Shown: piece by piece, positions 7,897 to 15,536 of the stretch
How positions within the stretch are numbered: the first letter of the stretch is position 1
How the letters are laid out: every line of letters starts with the position of its first letter
From: UBA11373 sp035291545
GTDB lineage: Bacteria > Actinomycetota > Acidimicrobiia > Spongiisociales > UBA11373
Length of the DNA: 25,647 nt
Direction of reading: 5' to 3'
NCBI GenBank assembly: GCA_035291545.1
Contig: DATDRW010000096.1
Span: forward strand, 1 to 25,647
Notes under the pieces: model-generated
What the model was told of the DNA's origin: nothing
Seen by the model: the letters and a program-made list of their open reading frames with translations, nothing else
Databases searched by the model: none
Position numbers and translations under genes: made by a program

Positions 7897-8264
7897 TCGT
7901 CGTCGCGGTAATGGGTGCGGGGCCAAAAGAAGCCGCGTAGTCCATCCCCCTTGGTCCGGGGAACTATGTGGGCGTGGAGATGTGGCACCGACTGGCTCAC
8001 TGTGTTGTTGATCGCCACAAAGGTGCCCTGGGCCCCGGTGGCGACGCGGACCGCCCGGGCGATCCGGGACGCCGCCGTAAAGAAGGGCTCGACGAGCTCG
8101 GTGGGCAGGTCCTCGAGGGTTGCCACGTGCACGCGGGGGACCAGGAGGGTGTGGCCGAAGAACAGCGGGATGTGGTCGAGGAATGCCGTCACGGATCCGG
8201 TCTGGAGCACCACCGGAGCCGGGCGCAGGCCGACCCCGATCTCGCAGAACATGCAGCCGTCCAT
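7848..8264 (-). CDS. HIT-family nucleotide-binding protein
   Basis: 138-residue histidine triad protein. The signature VPHLHAHIVPR (HxHxHxx) gives the nucleotidyl-His site, and the N-terminal CMFCEI with LVPRVHVATLEDL are standard for the HINT/Fhit-like branch. Such proteins hydrolyse nucleoside phosphoramidates or dinucleoside polyphosphates. The N-terminal Cys pair (residues 4 and 7) may bind zinc with His residues, as in many bacterial HIT proteins. ATG 8264 lacks a Shine-Dalgarno but has a TAGCGT -10-like box 8 bases upstream, consistent with a leaderless message. Its 3' end overlaps the transporter gene tail to tail. Confidence 0.92.
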   Translation of the reverse strand: MDGCMFCEIGVGLRPAPVVLQTGSVTAFLDHIPLFFGHTLLVPRVHVATLEDLPTELVEPFFTAASRIARAVRVATGAQGTFVAINNTVSQSVPHLHAHIVPRTKGDGLRGFFWPRTHYRDDDHREEVRAAIAAALAS

Positions 8265-8272
8265 CGCAGGTG

Positions 8273-8278
8273 ACGCTA
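8273..8278 (-). promoter_or_regulatory. Candidate -10 element (TAGCGT) for leaderless HIT mRNA
   Basis: Read on the minus strand, TAGCGT matches TANNNT and ends 8 bases before ATG 8264, with no ribosome site in between. No convincing -35 is seen. Confidence 0.35.
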
Positions 8279-8395
8279 CAGGTCCCCTCGCTCATGCGCC
8301 GATGCGGGCGTCGCGGCCCGGGATCGGGCGTGGATTCATCCCAACGCCACTCCTACCCCCTGATCCCGCCCGGATCCACGAATCTCCATCTCCAA

Positions 8396-8401
8396 TATCA
8401 T
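8396..8401 (+). promoter_or_regulatory. Candidate -10 element (TATCAT) for the lysozyme-like operon
   Basis: TATCAT ends 7 bases before ATG 8409 in an otherwise GC-rich spacer, the spacing expected if transcription starts on the A of the start codon. There is no ribosome site, so a leaderless mRNA is likely. Confidence 0.5.
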
Positions 8402-8408
8402 TACGGCG

Positions 8409-9701
8409 ATGAACCCCGGTACACCGGCGGGATCGCGGCGCGTCCTCGCCGGCCTACTCGCCCTGACCCTGTCGGGCACACTGCTCGTGGGGCATGCCGT
8501 CGCCGTCGGGGGAGTCACCCGCTCCGATCTCACCTCCGCCGAGGAGGCCGCCCACGACGCCGAGCAGAGATTTGCCGAGGTGCGCAGTGCCCTCGCCGTT
8601 GCCGAGCACACCCGCACCCGGTTGACGGCCACTCTGCAGCGCCTCGAGGACCGGCGCAGGTCCGACCTGGAGACGGCGGCGATCCGGGAGTCGACGCTGC
8701 GCAGCCGCATCGCCACCATGTACATGTCGGCCGGAGGGCACGACCTCCCGATGGTCGTCGGAGACGTGACGATGTTCTCCACGCGGGTCGCCTATCTCGC
8801 CGCGGTGACCCAGGACGACCGTGACGCGCTGAACCGCTCCGTGCTCTCCGCCAACGACCTCGCGGCGTTGCAGGAGTCGGCACAGCAGCAGTTGGTCGTC
8901 GAGGAGGCCCGCATTGCCGAGCTCGGCACCGAAGTGACCCGACGGGCCGCGGAACTCGAATCGGCCCGAACCCATCTCGCCGAGGTTCGGGACGCCTGGG
9001 ATCGGCAGGAGGCGGCCCGCATCGCCGCCGAGGAGGCGGAGCTGCGCCGCCAGGAGGCGGCGCTGGCTGCGGCGCTGACCACGACCACGACGGTCGCGGG
9101 GACGATCACGACGACGACGCGGCCCCCCGACTACGGGTACGACCCGCGGCGAGGCGTCGAGCAGTGGCGTCCGATCGTCGCCGAGGTCTTCGCCGATTGG
9201 GGGCTCGACCAGACCAAGTGCGCCACCCGCAACGGCATCGAGTTCTGCGTGTCCGGTCAGGTCGACAATGCGATGAGTGTGATGTCGTGTGAGAGCAACG
9301 GGGTGCCCTTTGCCGAGAACTCGCGCTCCGGCGCCGCCGGGTTGTTCCAGAACCTGCCGTACTACTGGCAGAGCCGGGTGGACCGGATTCGCGCCTACCA
9401 CTCCGACAAGTCCCAGATCCCGTCCGACGCCAGCATCTGGAACCCGGAGTACAACACGATCGTTGCCGCCCTCCTGGTGTGGGAGTCGCGCGAGACTCTT
9501 CTCGGCAACCGCGGCGGAGGCGGGGTGAGTCCGGCGGTGTGGCCCGAGTTCAACTGGGAGCGCTATGCCACCTCCGGCTATGGGTACTCGGGGTGGGGCA
9601 AGGGCCCCAACCCGTGGGGGCACTGGACCTGCGGCATCCGGGTCGGGGTCTACGACCTCGCCTGGGTGCACCCCTGGGCGACCCAGCAGACCGCACCGTG
9701 A
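8409..9701 (+). CDS. Secreted coiled-coil lysozyme-like / lytic transglycosylase-like protein
   Basis: 430 residues. Residues 1-33 form a signal peptide: a basic Arg-Arg start, a leucine-rich core and a cleavage-like AVA. Residues about 38-220 are Ala/Glu/Arg-rich heptad coiled coil, similar in layout to PcsB/EnvC-type cell-wall proteins. A threonine-rich linker follows (near 225-240). The C-terminal domain (about 255-430) is lysozyme-like: VMSCESNGVPFAEN with likely catalytic Glu295, GAAGLFQN and WNPEYN, in the order seen in actinobacterial transglycosylase-like domains. Several Cys residues could form disulfides outside the cell. It probably cleaves peptidoglycan, with the coiled coil controlling access. 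Its TGA overlaps the GTG of the next gene (GTGA), so the two are coupled. Confidence 0.85.
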   Translation: MNPGTPAGSRRVLAGLLALTLSGTLLVGHAVAVGGVTRSDLTSAEEAAHDAEQRFAEVRSALAVAEHTRTRLTATLQRLEDRRRSDLETAAIRESTLRSRIATMYMSAGGHDLPMVVGDVTMFSTRVAYLAAVTQDDRDALNRSVLSANDLAALQESAQQQLVVEEARIAELGTEVTRRAAELESARTHLAEVRDAWDRQEAARIAAEEAELRRQEAALAAALTTTTTVAGTITTTTRPPDYGYDPRRGVEQWRPIVAEVFADWGLDQTKCATRNGIEFCVSGQVDNAMSVMSCESNGVPFAENSRSGAAGLFQNLPYYWQSRVDRIRAYHSDKSQIPSDASIWNPEYNTIVAALLVWESRETLLGNRGGGGVSPAVWPEFNWERYATSGYGYSGWGKGPNPWGHWTCGIRVGVYDLAWVHPWATQQTAP

Positions 9702-10489
9702 TCACCTTCTGGCGCCGGCTGCGGGCGATGTCGGCGAACCGGGAACGGACGGTGGGCGAACCGAAGAGCGCCAACGGGGCGTCGTCGCTGCACCTCGCCT
9801 GGGAGATCCCCCATGTGCCGCTGATCGAAGTGTCCGCCGTGCTCGAGGTGTTGCAGCCCCCGGCGGTGCGGCGCCTCTACTTCTGGGCGCTCCAGGTGAG
9901 CTTTGCCACCGATCGCACGCTGCGGGGCGGTGCCCATCTCGGGCTGCAATGGAACCCACGCTTCCCCGCCACCACCGCGGCGAACTGGGGCGGTTACGCC
10001 CCCGCAGACGTCGGCGGCCTGCTCAAGGGGTCGCCTTCACCGCTCCCCAGTGCGCGCAACGATCCCAACACCCGAGACTTCCGCTGGGAGCCCGGCCGGC
10101 GCTACCTGCTGCGGGTCGCCCCGTCCCCGGAGGCGCCGGCAGAGGTCCACGCATGGCGGGGGACGATCACCGACCTCGGGTCGGGGGGGGAGACCGTGGT
10201 CCGCGACCTGTACACCGAGGGCGCCTTCCTGGCGGCTCCGGTGGTGTGGACCGAGGGTTTCGCCCGTTGCGAGCAGCCGGGGGTAGCGGCGCGGTGGTCC
10301 GATCTGCGCGCCGTCGACGGCAGCGGCACGGTCATCCGGCCCTCCCGGGTGCGGGTGAACTACCAGAGCCGCGCCGATGGGGGCTGCGACAACACCAGCG
10401 TGATCCCCGACGAGCTCGGGATCGTGCAGGCAACCGCGGTGCAGCGCCAGGTGCCGCAGGGGGCCCTCCTCCCGGTTCCGGGCGCCTGA
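9698..10489 (+). CDS. Hypothetical protein coupled to the lysozyme-like gene
   Basis: 263 residues if begun at GTG 9698, which overlaps the upstream TGA by 4 bp; ATG 9728 (253 residues) is the alternative. I do not recognise the family with confidence. The sequence is rich in Trp, Gly and Pro and reads as a beta-rich soluble domain: segments such as LYFWALQVSFATD, GAHLGLQWNPRFP, NWGGYAP, RRYLLRVAPSP and WSDLRAVDGSG look like a jelly-roll or concanavalin-type fold, perhaps for sugar or cell-wall binding. No signal peptide or membrane segment is evident, although the N-terminus VITFWRRLRAM is basic. The coupling suggests a role with the lysozyme-like protein; this is inference. Confidence 0.75.
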   Translation: MITFWRRLRAMSANRERTVGEPKSANGASSLHLAWEIPHVPLIEVSAVLEVLQPPAVRRLYFWALQVSFATDRTLRGGAHLGLQWNPRFPATTAANWGGYAPADVGGLLKGSPSPLPSARNDPNTRDFRWEPGRRYLLRVAPSPEAPAEVHAWRGTITDLGSGGETVVRDLYTEGAFLAAPVVWTEGFARCEQPGVAARWSDLRAVDGSGTVIRPSRVRVNYQSRADGGCDNTSVIPDELGIVQATAVQRQVPQGALLPVPGA

Positions 10490-10548
10490 GCCCACCGGCA
10501 TTCCGCAATGCGGTTTAGCCTGGTGGCGGCGGTACCCGGGAGGCACGA

Positions 10549-11235
10549 ATGAGAGTTCTCGTCGTCGAGGATGAACGCGACCTGGCACGCGCTCTCGCCG
10601 AGGGTATCCGCCGGGACGGATACGCCGTCGACACCGCCTTCGACGGACGGGAGGCGCTGGACAAACTCGCCGGCACCCCGTACGACATCGTGTGCCTCGA
10701 CCTGAACCTTCCCGATATGGACGGCCTCGCGGTGTGCCGCAGCATCCGTGCCGCCGGTTCCCCCCTCGACGAGTCCGACCCGCCCCGGGTGATCATGCTG
10801 ACCGCGCGCGACGCCCTCTCGGACCGGGTCGCCGGCCTCGACTCGGGCGCCGACGACTTCATGGTGAAGCCCTTTGCGCTCGCCGAGCTCTTGGCCCGCC
10901 TGCGGGCCCTCAGCAGGCGTCGCTCGCTCAACGCCGGGTCGGTGCTCCAGGTGGGGCGGCTCAGCCTGGACTCCCGGAGGCGAACGGCGACGGCGGACGG
11001 CCGCGACCTCGGACTCACCTCGCGTGAGTTCGCCCTGCTCCGGTACTTCATGCTCCATCCCGGGGAGGTGCTGGCCGCCGAACGGCTGCTCGACCACGTC
11101 TGGGACGAGAACATCGACCCGTTCACCAACACCGTGCGGGTGACCGTCTCCAAGCTGCGGAAGAAGTTGGCGGATGCGGGCTGCACCGACGCCATCGAGA
11201 CCGTGGTCGGGAGCGGATACCGCCTGGTGGCGTGA
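10549..11235 (+). CDS. OmpR/PhoB-family response regulator
   Basis: 228 residues. The N-terminal receiver domain has Asp pair EDE near residue 8, phospho-acceptor Asp51 (CLDLNLPDMDG), a conserved Thr in MLTARDA and Lys in MVKPF. The C-terminal winged helix (about 130-228) shows GLTSREFALLRYFMLHPGEV, the DHVWD turn and a TVRVTVSKLRKKL recognition helix. It is a DNA-binding transcription factor. A GGGAGG ribosome site sits 5 bases before ATG 10549. The upstream 59 bp contain the small palindrome CCGCAATGCGG (10504-10514). The stop overlaps the start of its partner kinase. Confidence 0.95.
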   Translation: MRVLVVEDERDLARALAEGIRRDGYAVDTAFDGREALDKLAGTPYDIVCLDLNLPDMDGLAVCRSIRAAGSPLDESDPPRVIMLTARDALSDRVAGLDSGADDFMVKPFALAELLARLRALSRRRSLNAGSVLQVGRLSLDSRRRTATADGRDLGLTSREFALLRYFMLHPGEVLAAERLLDHVWDENIDPFTNTVRVTVSKLRKKLADAGCTDAIETVVGSGYRLVA

Positions 11236-12461
11236 TGGGCGAGGCCCGATTCGTCTCGTCGATCCGATTCCGGTTGGCGGTGCTGTACACCGTCGTCGTC
11301 TTCTCTATCGCCGCCCTCGTGGTGGGGGTGATCAACTTCGCATTCTCGAGGTCGCTCGGGGCCGAGCCGGTCACCGCTGAGCTCCTCATCCGCCGGGTTT
11401 CGAGCGAGCCGGGGGCGGCGGTGTTCTTGGACGCCGAGTCGCTCGACGCCATCGAGCAGCTCGCCAACAACCGCGCCCTCGAGGAGCTGCGCTCCATGTC
11501 GCTCTTGGTGCTCGCGGTGCTGGTACCGACGAGCCTGGTGGCGGGTTGGTTCATCGCCGGGCGGGTGTTGCGCCCGGTGGGCCACATCGCGGCGGTGGCC
11601 AGGGAGATTCAGGTGTCCGACCTCTCCCGCCGGATCAAACTGCAGGGACCCGACGACGAGCTGAAGCATCTCGCCGATGCCTTCGACGCCATGCTCGACC
11701 GGGTCGAGCAGGGTGCCGAGGATCAGCGGCGGTTCATCCAGGACATCTCCCACGAGCTGCGTAACCCGCTGGCAACCATGGCCACCAGCCTCGACGTGGT
11801 CCTCGCCGATGAGCACGCCGGCGTCGACGAGCTGCGGGGGACCGCTTCGCTCGTGCGCCGCTCCCTCGACCGGACCACCCTCACCGTGGACGGCCTGATG
11901 CGGTTCGCCCGGCGCGAGCTGCCCACCGCCGGACAGTCGGTGGTGCAACTCGGTGTGCTCGCCCAGGAGGTGGTCGAGGACTTCAAGGTGCCGGCGGGTC
12001 GGCGTGACATCGACATCAGGCGCGTCGGAGCCGCCGGCCCGGCGGTCCGAGCAGATCGCGAGGCGTTGCGTTCGGCGGTGGCCAACCTGGCGGGCAATGC
12101 CGTGCGTCTCGCCCCGGAGGGCTCGACGGTGGTGTGCGGTGCCGGGGTGCGGGACGAGTGGGCCTGGATCGGGGTGAGGGACGAGGGCCCCGGCATCGCC
12201 GAGACCGATCACCGCAACGTCTTCCAGCGCAACTGGGGCAAGGACACCAGCCGTGTTCGGGCCGAGCAACGGTCGGGGATCGGGCTGTCGATCGTCCGTC
12301 AGGTGGCGGAGTCGGTCGGGGGCACCGTCACGCTCACCTCGTCGGCGGCTACGGGTTCCTCGTTCGTCATCTGGCTGCCGCTGCGCGAAGGCGTGGATCC
12401 GGGCGCTCTCACCTTCGACGGTATCCACCCGATAGAGGATCCACTCTTTGGAGCTCGCTGA
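11235..12461 (+). CDS. Membrane sensor histidine kinase (HAMP-HisKA-HATPase)
   Basis: 408 residues from ATG 11235, one base of which is shared with the regulator's TGA; GTG 11232 directly before it is an equal alternative giving a 4-bp overlap. The order is an N-terminal transmembrane helix (about 15-37), a short extracytoplasmic segment (about 38-90), a second helix (about 92-115), HAMP, HisKA with phospho-acceptor His173 in DISHELRNP, then HATPase_c with NLAGNAVRL, RDEGPGIAE and SGIGLSIVRQVAE. The small sensor region gives no ligand hint. It forms a cognate pair with the OmpR-type regulator, and its 3' end lies 11 bp from the convergent hmgA stop. Confidence 0.94.
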   Translation: MGEARFVSSIRFRLAVLYTVVVFSIAALVVGVINFAFSRSLGAEPVTAELLIRRVSSEPGAAVFLDAESLDAIEQLANNRALEELRSMSLLVLAVLVPTSLVAGWFIAGRVLRPVGHIAAVAREIQVSDLSRRIKLQGPDDELKHLADAFDAMLDRVEQGAEDQRRFIQDISHELRNPLATMATSLDVVLADEHAGVDELRGTASLVRRSLDRTTLTVDGLMRFARRELPTAGQSVVQLGVLAQEVVEDFKVPAGRRDIDIRRVGAAGPAVRADREALRSAVANLAGNAVRLAPEGSTVVCGAGVRDEWAWIGVRDEGPGIAETDHRNVFQRNWGKDTSRVRAEQRSGIGLSIVRQVAESVGGTVTLTSSAATGSSFVIWLPLREGVDPGALTFDGIHPIEDPLFGAR

Positions 12462-12472
12462 GGTCCGCCCAC

Positions 12473-13762
12473 CTACCTCCCGAAATGCCGCCGCAGGCTC
12501 GACCACACCTCCTGGTAGTCCTCCTGCAGCGCCGGCAGGGTCGAGGCGTAGCCGGTGGGGATCAGCGGGTACCGGGTCTCGAACATGAAGGCCAGCGTCC
12601 CGGCGAGCTTCTGCGGGGAGAGGTCGTGCTTGGTCGCCGCCTCCCAGGCGTCGTTGTCCGGCCCGTGGGGCCAATAGGCGTTGTGCAGGCTGAAGCCCCC
12701 GGCGTCGAACCCCTCCAACTTGGCGTCATACACACCGTGGATCAGCCCCATGAACTCGCTCATGATGTTCATGTGGTAGTAGGGGGGACGGAACGTGTGC
12801 TCGGTCACCAGCCACCGGTCGGAGAAGATGACGAAGTCGACGTTGGCGGTCCCGGGGCGATCCGAGGATGCGGTGAGCACGGTGAAGATCGACGGGTCGG
12901 GGTGGTCGAACGAGATCGAGCCCATCGTGTTGTACCGGCTGAGGTCGTACTTGTACGGCACGTGGTTGCCGTGCCACCCCACCACGTCGAGTGGTGAGTG
13001 GTCGAGGTCGGCGGCGAACAACCGGCCGTCGAACTTCACGAACAGCGTGCAGTCCTTCTCCGAGTCCTCGAAAGCGGCGGTCGGGGCGAGGAAGTCGCGT
13101 TCGTTCGCCATGCCGTTGGCGCCGATCGGCCCCCGCTCGGGGAGCGTGAGGTAGGCGCCGTAGTTCTCGCATACGTATCCCCGCGCGGTGCCGTCGGGCA
13201 ATTCGACCCGGAATTTCATACCGCGGGGGATCACGCAGATCTCTCCGGGCGCGACATCGAGGATGCCGCACTCGGTGACCACGCGCAGTCGTCCCTGTTG
13301 CGGGACGACGAGCAGCTCCCCGTCGGCGTCGTAGCAGTAGGTGTCGGTCATCGAGGTGTCGGCGAGGTACACGTGAGCCGCCATGCCGTACTGGGCGTGG
13401 GCGTCGCCGTTGCTGGCGATGGTGCGCAGCCCGGTGAGCCAGGTGAGCGAGCGCTCCGCAGCGATCGGGTCCCAGCGCAACTGGCCGATCGGCGGCTCGG
13501 ACTCGCGGCAGGGGGCGGTGCGGATCAACCCCGGATCCACCGGGCGCAGGTCGTGGACGTGGAGCACCGAGGGCCGGATCCGGTACATCCAGGTGCGCCG
13601 GTTCTGCCCCTGGGGTGCGGTGAACGCGGTTCCGCTCAATTGCTCGGTGTAGAGGCCGAGCGGCGGGTTCTGCGGGTTGTTCTGTCCGACGGGGAGGGCG
13701 CCGGAGACGGCCTCGGAGGCGTGGTGGTTGCCGAAGCCGGACAGGTAGGTGAGGTCGGCCAT
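12473..13762 (-). CDS. hmgA: Homogentisate 1,2-dioxygenase
   Basis: 429 residues, the usual length. HmgA opens the ring of homogentisate to maleylacetoacetate in tyrosine/phenylalanine breakdown. The N-terminus YLSGFGNHHASEA and PVGQNNPQNPP are diagnostic. The iron ligands known from the human enzyme (His335, Glu341, His371) correspond by a constant offset of five to His330, Glu336 and His366 in YYHMNIMSEFMG and HNAYWPHGPD; active-site His287 (human His292) is present in FDHPDP. ATG 13762 is preceded by AAGGAG. Other genes of the pathway (hydroxyphenylpyruvate dioxygenase, fumarylacetoacetase, maleylacetoacetate isomerase) are absent from the window. A heptamer hairpin array lies 38 bp upstream. 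Confidence 0.97.
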   Translation of the reverse strand: MADLTYLSGFGNHHASEAVSGALPVGQNNPQNPPLGLYTEQLSGTAFTAPQGQNRRTWMYRIRPSVLHVHDLRPVDPGLIRTAPCRESEPPIGQLRWDPIAAERSLTWLTGLRTIASNGDAHAQYGMAAHVYLADTSMTDTYCYDADGELLVVPQQGRLRVVTECGILDVAPGEICVIPRGMKFRVELPDGTARGYVCENYGAYLTLPERGPIGANGMANERDFLAPTAAFEDSEKDCTLFVKFDGRLFAADLDHSPLDVVGWHGNHVPYKYDLSRYNTMGSISFDHPDPSIFTVLTASSDRPGTANVDFVIFSDRWLVTEHTFRPPYYHMNIMSEFMGLIHGVYDAKLEGFDAGGFSLHNAYWPHGPDNDAWEAATKHDLSPQKLAGTLAFMFETRYPLIPTGYASTLPALQEDYQEVWSSLRRHFGR

Positions 13763-13793
13763 CGTGCTCCTTGCGGGCGGGCGGGGGAGAGAC

Positions 13794-13870
13794 TATCGAG
13801 GCTCCAGGTTCCAGGCACCAGGCACCAGGTTTCTGGCATCTGGCATCTGGTGCCTGGCGCCTGGTGCCTC
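13794..13870. repeat. Heptamer hairpin repeat A (GNNNCWG units)
   Basis: Ten consecutive 7-bp units fill 13801-13870: GCTCCAG, GTTCCAG, GCACCAG twice, GTTTCTG, GCATCTG twice, GTGCCTG, GCGCCTG, GTGCCTC. A degenerate unit TATCGAG precedes them. Units in the left half end in CCAG and those in the right half in CCTG, so 13814-13829 pairs with 13853-13868 (15 of 16 bases) around a 23-base loop. TCTTTT follows on the plus strand (13869-13874), giving it the look of a terminator for plus-strand transcripts. It lies in the presumed promoter or leader zone of hmgA, read on the minus strand. Confidence 0.85.
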
Positions 13871-13956
13871 TTTTGTGACTTTCGGCGGTGTGCCCGCCCG
13901 TGATGCGGCCGGTTCAATGTCGGCAGAGCGGTCCGGTGCCGTTCTGAGGGAGGGTT

Positions 13957-14217
13957 GTGAATGCAACGTTGCTGAGCTTTGAGGTCCGCGCCGTCGACGG
14001 CGAGGTCATGCCCGTACCCGAACTCGAGGTCGGCGCCCGGTTCACCTACCCGCAGGCCGCCTCGACCTGGAGCACTGCGGTGACCGACGGCGACGGGTGC
14101 GCCACCTTCCGCGACCACCACCCGGAGACTCCGCAGCAGGTGTGCCTCTACGTCGGCGACGAGCGCTGCGGCACGTACCCCGTCGTCGACGGTGCCTCGA
14201 TCGTCCTCGAGGTGTGA
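13957..14217 (+). CDS. Small beta-rich protein of unknown function heading the frhB-kor cluster
   Basis: 86 residues from GTG 13957, supported by a GAGGGAGGG ribosome site ending about two bases upstream. No family is assigned with confidence. The pattern of alternating strands, with EVGARFTYPQ, TAVTDGDGCATFRDH, QVCLYVGDERCGTYPV and SIVLEV, resembles a single Ig-like or carboxypeptidase-regulatory/transthyretin-like beta-sandwich. There are three cysteines and no signal peptide. It ends 35 bp before the FrhB-like gene on the same strand, so it is probably the first gene of that operon and could be an accessory or assembly protein; this is inference from position. Confidence 0.7.
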   Translation: MNATLLSFEVRAVDGEVMPVPELEVGARFTYPQAASTWSTAVTDGDGCATFRDHHPETPQQVCLYVGDERCGTYPVVDGASIVLEV

Positions 14218-14252
14218 GAGGAGCGTTTCATGCGACGAGGGGGCAGCGGGTG

Positions 14253-15536
14253 ATGGCGCCCATCCTGCGCGATCCCGTGGTCGAACGCGTCGGGTCCCGG
14301 TACCGCCGGATGCTCGACGACGCCTCCGATCCCCACGAGTGGGCATACGCCTGGCGCACCGAACTGAACCGGGGCGGCTTTCGCGCCGTCGACTTCGTCA
14401 TGGATCAAGTGGTGGATGCCGGAAGGTGCGTGGGGTGTGCCGCCTGCGTCACCATCTGCCCCGTCGACGTGTTCGATTACGGCGAGGAGCGCCCGGTCGA
14501 CGCCCGCACGGATGCGTGCGTGCTCTGCGTGCTGTGCGCCGACGTCTGCCCCGTGCTCCGTCCCCCCGACGGGGACCTCGCCGGTTTGCTCGGATACCGC
14601 GCACCCGCAGTCGACGATGGCTACGGCCCCTTCGCATATGGCGTCTACGCCCGGGCCACCGATCCCGGGGTTCTGGCGCATGGGCAAGACGGCGGAGTGG
14701 TGTCGGCGTTGCTGATCCACGGTCTCGAGACCGGCAGCCTCGGCGGTGCGGTGCTCGGGGACGTGATGCCGGACGACAGTCAGATCGGACGCCCGCGTCT
14801 CGCCGTGGATCGAGCCGGGGTGCTCGCCTGTGCCGGGTCGCGCTACACCTACTCGCCGAACACTCTCGCCCTGCAGGAGGCGATGCGTTCCGGGGTGCGT
14901 CCCCTCGCCGTGGTGGGGGTACCGTGCCAGGTCGACGGGATCCGCCTTCAGCAGCACTCCTCGATCCGTTTGGAGATGGCCAACTGGTACCGCTCCAACG
15001 TGACATTGGTTCTCGGGCTGTTCTGCTCGGAGGCGTTCACCCACGAGAGCCTCGACCGGCTGGGGGAGATGATCGGGGTCGAGCGATCCCGCATCGCCAA
15101 CATCAACATCAAGGGCAAGGTGGTGGTGCGCCTCGACGACGGTGAGGTGGTCACCACCTCGCTGAAGCGGTACCGCGAGTTCGCCCGCCCGGCCTGCCTC
15201 TACTGCCGCGATTACAGCGCCGAGCACGCCGACATCGGGTTCGGCGGCATCGGTCTCGACGGCTGGACCTTCACCCTGGTGCGGACCGAGCGGGGGCACC
15301 AGGCGTTTCAGGCTGCGATCGACGCCGGGGTGATTCAGACCCGGCCACTCGATGACGAACCGCGGGGGATGTTCCTGTTGGAGAAGTTGTCGGCGGAGAA
15401 GAAGGCCAACCGGCCGCATCCGGCGCAGATGCCGTCGCTGCAGCAGCGGCAGGCGGAGGGCCACCTCGACCCGAAGACCTATTACACCAAGGGTCCCGGG
15501 GCGCCGGTGACTGCAGTCGCAGGGGCCCCGGAGTGA
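14253..15536 (+). CDS. FrhB/FdhB-family iron-sulfur flavoprotein (coenzyme F420 hydrogenase/dehydrogenase beta-type)
   Basis: 427 residues. After an N-terminal stretch of about 50 residues come two [4Fe-4S] ferredoxin motifs: Cys59, 62, 65, 69 (CVGCAACVTICP) and Cys89, 92, 95, 99 (CVLCVLCADVCP). The rest fits the FrhB_FdhB N and C domains, with GQDGGVVSALLIHGL, VVGVPCQVDGIR, GLFCSE and CLYCRDYSAEHADIGFGG. Members of this family usually carry flavin and pass electrons between iron-sulfur clusters and coenzyme F420. The stop overlaps the korA GTG by 4 bp, so the two proteins are made together; a role as the electron-exit subunit of the 2-oxoacid oxidoreductase is the natural reading. ATG 14253 follows AGGGGG; GTG 14250 is possible. 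Confidence 0.9.
   Translation: MAPILRDPVVERVGSRYRRMLDDASDPHEWAYAWRTELNRGGFRAVDFVMDQVVDAGRCVGCAACVTICPVDVFDYGEERPVDARTDACVLCVLCADVCPVLRPPDGDLAGLLGYRAPAVDDGYGPFAYGVYARATDPGVLAHGQDGGVVSALLIHGLETGSLGGAVLGDVMPDDSQIGRPRLAVDRAGVLACAGSRYTYSPNTLALQEAMRSGVRPLAVVGVPCQVDGIRLQQHSSIRLEMANWYRSNVTLVLGLFCSEAFTHESLDRLGEMIGVERSRIANINIKGKVVVRLDDGEVVTTSLKRYREFARPACLYCRDYSAEHADIGFGGIGLDGWTFTLVRTERGHQAFQAAIDAGVIQTRPLDDEPRGMFLLEKLSAEKKANRPHPAQMPSLQQRQAEGHLDPKTYYTKGPGAPVTAVAGAPE

Noticed and set aside
10504..10514. Palindrome CCGCAATGCGG before the OmpR-type regulator as an operator
   Set aside because: Short and GC-rich, so likely by chance; no second copy or clear promoter was found to support it.
10515..12674. 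Long minus-strand frame opposite the two-component genes
   Set aside because: Same shadow effect; it also crosses the 3' end of hmgA in the wrong frame.
13794..13870. CRISPR-like array
   Set aside because: Units are 7 bp with no unique spacers and no cas genes nearby; it is a tandem/inverted heptamer repeat.
13957..14217. Transthyretin-like hydroxyisourate hydrolase
   Set aside because: The strand pattern is similar, but the protein is too short and the characteristic C-terminal YRGS-type motif and active-site His/Arg set are missing.
14253..15536. Beta subunit of an F420-reducing hydrogenase complex
   Set aside because: No hydrogenase large or small subunit is nearby; the gene is coupled to korAB, so only the family name is retained.
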